In this document: one piece after another, positions 47,922 through 58,600 of the stretch
Layout: each line of letters starts with the position of its first letter
How positions within the stretch are numbered: the stretch's first letter is position 1
DNA from: Cladocopium goreaui
Lineage: Eukaryota > Sar > Dinophyceae > Suessiales > Symbiodiniaceae
Assembly (NCBI GenBank): GCA_947184155.2
Contig: CAMXCT020006190.1
Coordinates: 312,058-376,057 of the forward strand
Reading direction: 5' to 3'
Length of the DNA: 64,000 bases
The notes under the pieces: model-generated
Databases searched by the model: none
What the model saw: the letters and a program-made list of their open reading frames with translations, nothing else
Told to the model about the DNA's origin: nothing
Program-made: the position numbers and the translations under genes

Positions 47922-48027
47922 CTGGTTGATGGTATACTACCTACCCCTCTGAAAAATATGCTCGTCAGTTGGGATGATTATTCCCAACTGAATGGAAAAA
48001 CAAAAAATGTTCCAAACCACCAACCAG
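47922..48027. mobile_element. Foldback (introner-like) element family 2, 106 bp, with TTAT duplication
   Basis: Starts CTGGTTGATGGT and ends CCAAACCACCAACCAG. TTAT flanks both sides (47918-47921 and 48028-48031). Two copies with different 4-bp duplications support genuine transposition. Confidence 0.75.
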
Positions 48028-48597
48028 TTATTATAGAACCATGATTCTCAGAGGGTCTCTATCCCCATGAAACAACAAATCACCACCGTTTCACAACTCG
48101 CCATGGCGCCAGCTCGTCGCCTTCACCGTCTTCTCCTTGAAATTGCCTGCGCAGCAAATGGTGGTGAAAAACCCGGCCCAACAGCAACTGGAGTTTTTAT
48201 GGTGGGATTTACGTGCTTTAATGATAGTATCAATGGGGACATCTTAAATCATCTTAATGGGTTTTATGATAAAAGTTTTATGGTGGCTTTAACCATGAAG
48301 CATGGTGATTGAATAGGGATATGTTTTGGGCTAAAAAATCACCAAAAAAAACTCCCACCGCCTGTTCAGTACCAAAAACCGGCGGCCCCCAGTCAGCACA
48401 GAATGGGGCTGTTGACGGGGATGCTATATTTATACTCCTCAAGTATCTCGAATATATATATATATATATAACTATATACTAGAGACTAAATCTGGAATAT
48501 AAATATAACTATATACAGTTATATACATATATAATTATGTATGTAATTATAGAACTACATATATCAAAAAACATCATAACTACAAGTATAGAAACAT

Positions 48598-48740
48598 CTA
48601 GAGTCTAGAGACGTATAATGACGCCTCCTCAGAACGGGAGTAGGTCTCCCTGCCCAGTCCGACATCCCCAGCACCTGACTTCCCGCCTTCCAAGCGTAAC
48701 AAGATCCGATCCTCGTTGTCTCGCAGTACATAGTCTCGAC
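48598..48740 (-). CDS. Candidate terminal exon
   Basis: CGCAGCCTCTCAG precedes it on the minus strand. One frame runs 47 codons to a TAG, starting GRDYVLRDNEDRILLRLEGG, with well-mixed charged and hydrophobic residues. A second frame is open but looks less protein-like. One of the best single exon candidates. Confidence 0.45.
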
Positions 48741-48929
48741 CTGAGAGGCTGCGAATGGGGAAACCCTCATGGCACCGGGGCAAAGGCGGCTAAGATCAAT
48801 CTAAGATCAATCGAATGAGGTAAGGCCAAGAAATGCCACTTGAGAAGGGGGGACACGAAAGGCAGTTGTGTCGCAGGTGACGCAGGTGAGTGATGATAAT
48901 AAGATGGCAGGGTGGATGGTCGATGCTCT

Positions 48930-48985
48930 GTGCTGATGATGATGATGATGATGATGATGACGATGTTGATGATGATGATAATGCA
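48930..48985. repeat. GAT trinucleotide microsatellite
   Basis: GATGATGATGATGATGATGA with GAC and GTT interruptions. Confidence 0.9.
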
Positions 48986-49371
48986 GGGCCACTTGACTCA
49001 ATCGATGCTAACCCTGGCGCACTAAATCCCTGATGGTGCAAAATCATCAGTGGCTCCGACCTTTTCCTTCTCACATGTGTGCTAAACGTCAGAATGCCAT
49101 AACAAGGCAATCAAAAATCCACTAATTGTTCCACTTGTTGTAGATGATCCACATGTTGAAAATGAATAATATTATCCGTTGGTGTCTTAGATTATCAGAG
49201 GGATCCAGAAAAATACAGCCGTGGTTCAAAAAGCTGCTGCCTAGTTACCATCCAAGTTAGACTCTCATGGGTGGGAGTTATTCCGAACATGGTATCATGG
49301 GCCATATGATCATCAAATAAACATCATAAACATTAAAAAATCATAAGCAACCGAGCGCTTGGGTAAACGTA

Positions 49372-49482
49372 TGACGACGATGATGATGACGACGACGATG
49401 ATGATGATGATGATGATGATGATGTTGATGATGATGTTGATGATGATGACGACGACGACGATGATGATGATGACGATGTTGA
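49372..49482. repeat. GAT/GAC trinucleotide microsatellite
   Basis: About 110 bp of GAT with GAC and GTT blocks. The polyserine frame read on the minus strand is an artefact of the repeat. Confidence 0.9.
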
Positions 49483-49534
49483 GCCATTCAGAAAATCATC
49501 CGCGGTCCAAATTGAAGGAAGGTACGATATGATC

Positions 49535-49582
49535 TGGGGAGGGGAGGAGGGGGGGGAGGGGAGGGAGGGGAGGGAGGGGGAG
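49535..49582 (+). repeat. Homopurine G-run tract
   Basis: About 48 bases of only G and A with many runs of three to seven G. By sequence this can form a G-quadruplex or triplex. Confidence 0.8.
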
Positions 49583-50715
49583 TCCATTTCTCCTGGTCGT
49601 TCAGGGATAAGGGGTCCAGCCCACCCCTTAGCTTCGCAAAGTAAAACTCAAGGTAGCCCGTTGGGAGGCTACCTTTCGTGAATAATGAAGCATCAACATT
49701 TTTTGGGTCAGTGACAAGTCAGTGATCCGTAGTGCATTTTCCTATTGGATTTCAACCACACAAGGTACCCATTTGTGGCTACAGCGCGCATCTGGGCTGC
49801 TGGCCATCACCCTTGGCTACTCGGCCAAAAACCTGGCACCAAGCTTGACAGTGCCTAAACCCCCAACAATTCATGTAGGAATATGCAGGATCTTTAAAAC
49901 GCATGTTGCACATGATGTTTAAACAGTTTAAGTTTAAACACTACTTTTGGCTACGTTCACCCGTGCTTTTGATCCTGGGTCCCTTTTTGGCGCTTTCGGG
50001 GTCTCGCCTCTCCAGAGGCATAGCACATCTCTGGCAAACGCCCCGGCCACGAGTGGAGCATATCTGTGCCTCGGCAGGTCGCGGTTGCGGAGCTTTTTGG
50101 GATATGGAAACTCCACCCCCCCAAACAAAAACACTTCACACGCACCATGGTTTGCGGAGTCTTTCTTTCCTGGAGAAACTATAGACTACGATAAATATCA
50201 CCAATCGGATCAATCGGTTTTCTCTGTGCAAACAAGGTCACGGATGGAAGCCAAGGGCTCGCCATCCAGCATCTGGAGGAAAATGCCACACTGGGGCCTT
50301 AGAAGCCAACGCCACTGCGAAGCTCGATGGTGGAGGGTCTAAGCATCCAATGGTCGATGTGGGGGATCAAGTACGGGTGTGCGATGTCGATGTTGAAGTT
50401 GTAACCTCAGGAATATTTGAGTAGGGTATAAATGGTGATGCCACATAAGATCGGTCAGCATTGGGTTACTTGAACACTGGAAACCATGGTTAAAAACCCA
50501 AACTTGACGCCAGCAACAATAACTAGACAAACTGCAAAGACTTTTTATCATGATTTGCTGGTGGTTGAGCCATCAAGCCCGCACATATGAAGTGAATTGG
50601 GATCATTAAAATACCGAATTCTCGATCTTGGTGGTTTGCAGATCCCTCATGCTAAAAGCTGAAAACTTTGAGGTGGATAACTGGTGTTGTGTTGACCCAT
50701 CTGCCATCCATCCAG

Positions 50716-50827
50716 CTGCTGGCTTTCTTGTGACCGAGCCACCCAGAGCCAGTTTCATTGACGATGATATGACCTTGGAAGGTTCACAGGATCTTCAAAA
50801 AAGAACGCTGGCAGGGGAACGAGATTG
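50716..50827 (+). CDS. Candidate exon, isolated
   Basis: CATCCATCCAG precedes and GTAAAC follows. Over 112 nt only one frame is open, starting AGFLVTEPPRASFIDDDM and ending LAGERDW. It is acidic and soluble-looking. Not recognised. Confidence 0.4.
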
Positions 50828-51932
50828 GTAAACAAGTAGATTAAGACATAAGCACAATGTTTTAAACGATCTTGAACTATGTTTGGGTCTATCTATCCAT
50901 ATATTGACGGACCATGATGCATGTTTTTTTTACCGTACGCCACTGCACCCCATGCAGCAGTTGCATGTCGGGGGTTGCACGGTAAAATCTGCTCAGCACG
51001 GGGCGTTCAAATAAACAGCATTTATGTTGACAACTTATCATTTGACCCACAACTTATCTAATTGGGATATGATTTGTCATAAGCAACTTATCACCAAGCA
51101 GTTTCATAGTGTTCGCAGTGAAAAAACAGTTGTTTGATGTTGCTATAGTTTTTTTCAATACCATGTTCGTCAATTTGCGGCTTCAAGCTAGTCACTATAA
51201 CGTGTGTGTGTGTATATACATATAGATAGAGATATAGACATATATAATAAGATATATAGATACGTATATATCCCATATTCGTAATATCCCTTATAATATT
51301 AGATATAGACATTATAGACTAATCATTTCCATCAAATAACATCAATAAGGCCCCACAAAAGGACCTCCCAATGCACAGATCCAATCCTAAAGCAAAGTTA
51401 TGGCCGGATAACCCCATAGAAAAACCTTGGTACATACTGTATGGTTTCCATTAATATGTATGGTTTCCATAATTATCAATGATTTATCATAACTATGGCT
51501 GGATAAATCATGATCATTCACCAGAAAAGTTCGGGCATTTGGAGATGTTCCCCAAATCCAAGCCCCATCATTCCAGTGACCTGTCAGGTTGTGAAAAACT
51601 GATAGGGAAAGTATTACCCTCCAGGATGTCAAACATGGTTTGAAATGGAAAATCCCCCATTTAGGTTGATGATGTTCCAAGCTTTCAACCTCCATTTAGA
51701 TATATTTGGATCATTAGTTCGGGGATTTAGATCATTAGTTCGGGGGTTTTCCAGTTCGCCACATTCGATTAGCAGCTGCCGAACTTCCAACATACCCTTT
51801 TTGTCTCCTGGGTGCAGAACTCAATGGAGACCCATCCAGGTCAACCACAGAGAAGGAGAGCCTCGGCGCTATGAATTGATGGAAATACAATGGGGAGATC
51901 ATGGGAATATCTCACCGCATTGATGGACATAT

Positions 51933-52039
51933 ACCATCTGGTTATGACTAACAGTTTGCCATGGAAAATCTCCCTTTTTGATAGGTACGCCATCTATCAA
52001 TGGGCCATTTCCCATGGCTACGTTAAATAACCATAGGGT
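51933..52039. mobile_element. Foldback element family 1, diverged copy
   Basis: Ends ACCATCTGGTTATGACTAAC and AAATAACCATAGGGT, with GGAAAATC and GGCCATTT cores facing each other. The acceptor-like CCAG is changed to CCATAG. Confidence 0.6.
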
Positions 52040-52491
52040 ACATATTTGGGATTTCAAGAGAATATGATGGGAATATGAATAGGATCTTTAATTTTGTTTC
52101 AATGGATTGATTTAAGGAACACCAGCAAACATAGGGATGTAACCAGCATGAATAATATGGTGGGAGAATGAGGATATAATCTAATGGGAATACTAAATAT
52201 TATGAATTGATTTAGTTTAACAAGCTACAACTAGTGGAATATGAATACCATCTAATGGGAATCTAATCCAAAAAAAACGTTGTTCCAAAGATTTCCAAAG
52301 TTTGAACTCCCCACATTTCTTGGTTCCTGTAGAGAAAATCAACACCTTCAGCCATTCAGCTCGGCCGTGGGGTTGACTATCAAAAATGATCGTTTAACAT
52401 AGTGAAAAACCATCCTGAAATGGGGATTCATACTGCCAAAACAACAGGAAAAACTGGAAATGGGGATTCATACTACCAAGACAATATTAAA

Positions 52492-52658
52492 TCAAACTCA
52501 GTCTTGCGGCGAAGCTGAGAGACAGCAGCTCTTTTGATCCGAAAAGGGCGCCCTGTGCGAGGCAATGAATTGGAAATGAGTTGATCATGATGTGACCTGT
52601 CGTGGCTGGTGCAGAAAGGAAACAGCTATGTAGTATGTTTGGAGGTTCCCGTTTCACA
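52492..52658 (-). repeat. 3' LTR of the copia element
   Basis: This is the second identical copy of the 167-bp LTR. The polyprotein stop codon lies inside it, at 52626-52628, so the last 10 or so residues of the polyprotein are encoded by LTR sequence. On its outer side is TTAAA (52487-52491), matching the duplication at the other end of the element. Confidence 0.93.
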
Positions 52659-55600
52659 CCCGTCCTCAGCCACAACAGGATTGGAAATGCTGGCTGCCCT
52701 CTTGGCAGCTTTTCTGGCATGTCTGCCAGCTCTGATTTCTACCTTGCGCAGCTTGGCCTGCTCTGTGGGCTCCAACTGCCATCGGCCACATTCTAACGCA
52801 TGCAAAAGGGATTCCCTTTCGCAACCAAGCTTGGTGAGAACATCAGCTAGCATTTGGGACGTGTCCGTCCAGATTGCAAAAGCATCAGAGTCATCTTCAT
52901 ATGTGTTTTCACCTATCAGTTCTTTCACTTGTGACACGAGAATGCGGACACGTTTGTCAGTTGGCTGACCTGCATCACGGTTGAGCGTCTGTTCCAGACT
53001 TTTGGCGTCCGTGAAGCACATCAGTTTGCTTTTGACGAACTGAAGATCTAAATCTAAAAGTCTCTCACCTGGATGCGTGATCTCCATCAGCAGGGTCCTC
53101 AAATAGTCCCCAGCTTCAACTCCATTCAAAAATCCATTTGATTCAGCAGCCAGAGTACTGCGGCAAACTCTTTTGATGCTACCTGAATACGTCTCTAGGA
53201 TCATGATGGGGCAGGAGGATCCATCCTCCAGTGCAGAAACAGAAAGACCAGTGATGAAGCCGCACTGGGACTTCAAATTTTCGCCATTCGCAAAACTGCT
53301 GTCAGCAAAAACGAAAACGCAGCAATTCTCCAGAGTCATTTCGTCGCTGTAGATGAAATTCCATTTGGCTTCGTAGCTCTCTTTGAGGGCTTTCACTGCT
53401 TTGTTCAAATTGATCACATCCTTCACTTTTGGGGAACTCATGCTTTGGGCTGCAACGCTAACATTCACCATGAGGTCTGGCCTAGACTGGCGAGTGACCC
53501 AACCCATCTGGCCTATGAGGCCTCTGAACAAAGACTGCTCTGCCTCCGTCAAGGGGCTGTTCACCATTTTGCGCCGGTCAGCGGCAAGCACCATGTAGTC
53601 GATCGCCTCGATGGCATCGTACTGGTCAACCTCAATGGAAAAATCATCACGTTGAAAAACGTTCTTCCCACAAAAACGAAACTTGCCCTTGTTGATCTTT
53701 AAATAGATGTCCTTTTGCATGGCCTCAATGGAATCATGAAACTGTTTACCTTCTCCAGCACAAAACAAATCATCGACATGTGTGATGAGAATGCCACAAA
53801 GTTTTCCATCGACCACCAGGAAAAAGAGCGCATGTTCAAGGCGCGACATGATCCAGTTGTAGTACCTCAGGGTTTTGTAGAGCTTCTTCCACCAAGCTCT
53901 GCCAGCATCTTTGGTACCATAAATTGAGCCAAGAGCTCGAAGAAGATCATGAGGCAAAATTCCAGGAGGAGGTGGTCTCGGTGGCCTGAGCAGCAGCAAG
54001 CGGCTGATGCCATTTGATTGGAGATAGGCAGTGGATGCGTCACAAACCATGACAATCCACTTCTGAATAACAGCAACTGCACAAACCAAATTGAAAGCAA
54101 GAAGACTGGCCGTTGGTGAATCGCTTCTGATACCTGTGTCGGTCTCTTGGTGACCTTGGACAACTAAACGGCTCTTCGCTTCCAGTGGAAACTCTTTCTG
54201 AATTTGAGTTTGTGACTTTCCAGTTCTGCCTTGAAGAGCGGCAGACATGAGGCGCTTTTTCTGGTTCTTGTCAGTGTGGACCCATCTGGTCCCGATGATC
54301 TTGGCATCTTCGGGCAGGTCCTCAATCTGCTGAGGTGAAAGGACTTCCACAGCATTGAACTTTTGCCAGGATGACCACTCTTTCGCCATACTGACATCAT
54401 ACTTGGCACGATCTTCTGGTGAAAGATCTTTCAAAGAAATCTCAGATCGCACAGCTTTTCCAGTGAGAAAAACATCACCTGGCCCTTGAAAAACTTCCAC
54501 AAAACATTGTTCTTGCTCTTCTTCTGACTGGGATGGGGAAAACGCCTCATCCTCAAAGTTGAGCATCTTCTCCAAACGCTTGCCCTTCAAAACGGAAGGC
54601 ATTGTTTCGCACTCAAAATCATCGTCTTCTACAAAGTAAGGTCGCTGTGGCTGTTGACCATGTTGTCTTTGGACAGCTCGATAGCCATCAAGACGATCTG
54701 GATCTCGAAGTGCTGTTTGGAGGTTGCCAGTCTGAGGTGCAAGAAAGGGGACAGGTACAGGCTGAAGTCCAAGTCCAAGTTGTGCCTGACCTGTTGGTGT
54801 GTTCACTGGCTGTGGTTCTGGTTCAGGGTTTCCAGAAATCGTGCTCATCTGCCGGCCATGGGCAGGTTGTTGCGGTTGGTCATCGTGACCCATTGTCTGA
54901 TCAGGAGGATCAGCAGGAGCTTGAGGAACTTCATCATTCACTGTTGGAGTCGGCTGCATGGGTTGATCTCCTTCAGCATCAGGTGCAAACTCGCTGGGAG
55001 AGTATCCAGGAGACTGTGGTTCATCGGCAGTCGCAGGAAAAGGTAGGACAGGTGGTCCAGTTGTTGGAGCTGGTAGTGCAAGAGGTCCTTGATCTTCAGG
55101 TTGAGCAGGGACAGCAAGTGGACCTCGCAGGTCAACAAAGTTTCTTGCTCCTCGTGCATATTCAGGCTCCAAAACTTCTTGTGGGATTGTGTGAGCGGCA
55201 ATCAGCTCATCTTCACTGGCAAAACGCAATTGTTCACCTGTCACCAAAACAACTGATGAACCATACCTGAGCCAATAGCTTCTGGGTTGTCCACCATCGG
55301 TGGGAAGCTCTTCATCATCTTGAAGTCGAGTGGGAGATCTGAGCTCGCAGCCAATGACTCGGGCTGGACCAAACCATTTGTAGTTTCGTCGACTGCCTTT
55401 GGGCATCTGAAGCCGGAGGAAGTAAACATAGCTTCCCACAGGAAAAGGCCCTCTCGTAGGTGTGGACTGGTGAAGCAAAGCGCGTCGCACACGAGAGTCA
55501 GTGTCAAGTCTGATCTGGGCAACTTTTGCGGCTTCTCTGATACTCAAAGTTTTGGCCATTGCTGACTTTGGGTCTTCAGCGGCCTCAAGAATCTCCAAAC

Positions 55601-58600
55601 GCTGGGATTCTTCGTCGCTCAAAAGTGAGCCAGGCAGTCTGATTTCTGGTTGGCCTAAAACCCATTGGTTCGGCGAGTAGCCGTTGCTTCTGGGAAAGGA
55701 GTTGCGGCATTGAGTGATGATGGACGTGGCGAGGATCATGTCGTCCAGACCACGCAGCTGCATCTCATGGACAGTCCGCAGGAGGATGTCCTTCCATAGG
55801 CCACCGGCTCGTTCAACTTTTCCGCTCTTCCATGGGGCTTCGAGCGGCATGTTCTCAGTTTCAACGCCAAACTGTTTCATGTAGGCAGTGAAATCAGCCA
55901 TGAATTCTTTCCCCAAGTCAGCTTGGATCGACTGAGGGAGGCCTGCCCATGAAGTCCATGACGTCAGAAAATGCCTGAGAACAGCTTTGGACGCAGGTGG
56001 GCCACGAACAGTTCCAAGACAGCTGACAACTTGGAATCCAGTCGCATCATCAATCACATTGAGAAAGCAAAAAGACTCGTTCTCAATGTCCTTTCCATAG
56101 AAAACATCTACAAGCAAGTGGTTGTTGAAGACATACTTGTTGGGAAGGCGAACTGGTTTGGGACGTCGCCTTCTGATACTTTCACCGCAAGCGTCGCATG
56201 ACAACAACTCGGCACCAGCAACTGCTTCTGGTTTTGCACCTTGTCGGCGGAGAATCCTCTGCAAGGTGATGTTGGTGGGATGGCCGAAGTTGACATGCAA
56301 AGTTCTGAGAATCTTGCGGATGTCAGGGTCGATCTTGAGCCATTCTTCACGTCGTTGGGTTTCAGCTCGATGGAGCAAAGGCTCAAGTTGAGAGGCTTGT
56401 CGTGCCCTCACATCAGCATCGTCTTCGTCAGGAGGAACTTCAGCAAATGGATCTCCATCTTGGATCGCAGGCTGAAGTGGTCCAGATGGTCTCAGGTAGA
56501 CCGGAGGGGCTCCACCATATTGGCTGGTCAAGGTGGTGACCCGTCCTTTCCTCCTTCTTTTAGGACTCTTTCCGACTTGAGGAAGTCGGCGAACTTCTGC
56601 AGGAAAAGCATCTTGAGCTTGTTCATGGGCTGCTTGCTCAATCGCAGCTTGTTGCACGATGGTTTCCAACACACGCTTGTTGAGCTTGTCAGGCCAAACT
56701 GAGGCTTGGGCAGTGCGTTGACCTTGAGAGTTGGCTCCTTCAAGGTGTTGGTGTTGATGAGAACCATCGCAAGAGGAATCTTGGAAAAGGCTTTCTGCTG
56801 CTATCATGGATGTCACGTAAGTGGAAGGCTTGAAGTGAGGAAGTCCAGAATCAGCATCTTCATAGCCAAGTTGACATCCATGAGCCTTGATGACGATCAA
56901 GTCACCGGACTGAATCAACGCTCTGACACCTTCAAGTTCAGGCTCATCAAGCCATGAGGATCCAGAGGGCTGTTCGACAAAGACATGTCGTTTGGCCTTG
57001 ACACGCTTGCAAATCGTGTCGTTCACCAACTTCAGAATTGGTCGGCCACGTTCTTGCAGTTGAAGAACTGTCAATGCGGCAGGACCACCGCGGGCTACGT
57101 TGAATCGTGCCCAATTGCCCCAAGGACCACAAGGTTGTGTCAGGACAGTGCAGTAGGGATCCTCAACTTGGAAGTCATGGTTGAGGCGCCGAAGTCCATC
57201 CTTGGTAGTGGCATCCCAGCTGGAAGTGCTAAAGTCCAAAGGCACTCCAACCGAAAGTCCATATGCCACAAGCAGGAGAGTCAAACCCATTTGTCCTGCA
57301 AAGAGCTGTTTCATCCAGCACTTTCCATAGGGAGGTGACTTCGGAGCTGGAGTCTTGCCGGCCAACACCCGGAAGAAACGCCAATCATCGCCGTAAACGT
57401 TATTGGACATTGCATGGAGTTTCTTGGCCTTCTTGTGAGTGGCCTTCCGGATGGTGTTGGGCTGCTCTTGCATGAGGGACTCAAACAGCAACGCATCCTC
57501 GCAAGTTGGGCCATCATCTTGGGCAGCATGAAGCCCTTGAGCAGCAGCACGTGCTTCTCGGTCGGCAGCGATCTCAGTTAAAACTTGATCACAGTTGGCT
57601 GCCTCGGCACGCAAGAACTCCAGTTCATACTGCTGGTCAAGCCAATCATCAGGATTGACGCCAGGAGGTCGATCCAACATGGGATCATGAACATAATCTT
57701 CGGGAACTTCATCTTGGAGGTATCCTTCATGAGCATCCTCAGTGGTGAAATCATCTAACTTCTCCAAATTGAAGTCCAGAAAACTGATTGCTAGATGTCC
57801 ACGTGAGGTTTTGATCAGCGGCAAGTCCAAAACGCCGATCTTGGTGAAGGAAACCGTGCCCTTGCCCAAATCCAAAACCGTACCCAGTTCTTCCATGAAA
57901 GGGCGTGAGAGAAGGAGTGGTGTTGCTCCAGGTGTTTCGGCTGAGTGGATCTCGCCATGGGTTCCTTGGATGCCGATGGGAAAGACCTTGACAGTGGTGC
58001 TGGCAACTTGACCTCCAACCCCAGCAAAGAGTTGGTTCTTGACTCTGCTTTTGGGCGAAAGTCCAAAGGAGGCAAGTGCAGCTTCAAAGTTCTCGGCCCA
58101 TTGCTTGCCGTGCATGGTGCGAGTGCACCCACTGTCGAGGATTGCAAGTCCAGGAGAATCAGCATCGGAAGCCACATAGGCTTGGGCAATTGCATCATTG
58201 TCATCGGGCATTTCAACCATCATCACTTCACAGTCATGAAGTTGCATGATCTCAGGGTGGTTGGGATCATGCTGAAGTGGAACTCGGATGTGGCGGTTTG
58301 CCACCATGTCATCAGGGTTTGCAGGTCGCTTGTCAGGACGTGCAGCACCTGACTTGATACATCTCATGCCAGCGCTGTGGACCAACTTCACCCGGCCAAA
58401 CAGGTAAAAGGCAAAACGGTAGATTTCTGGATGGAGAGCATTTCGGCCATCCAAAACATAGTCCAACACTTGGGCACAGTACCATGCAGACTCTGCTGAG
58501 GACGCAACTTGGTCATACTGCAGTCCTTCATAGGGTGTTCCAGAGCCAAGCAAGGAGGCATCTGAAGGCAGAGGCTGCAGCACATCAAGGTCTGAGTCAT

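Noticed and set aside
49333..49587. Polyserine protein on the minus strand
   Set aside because: Translation of a GAT/GAC microsatellite.
49903..50342. 131-codon and overlapping plus-strand frames in a GC-rich patch
   Set aside because: Plus and minus strands are both open, the composition is unhelpful and no borders could be chosen; left unassigned.
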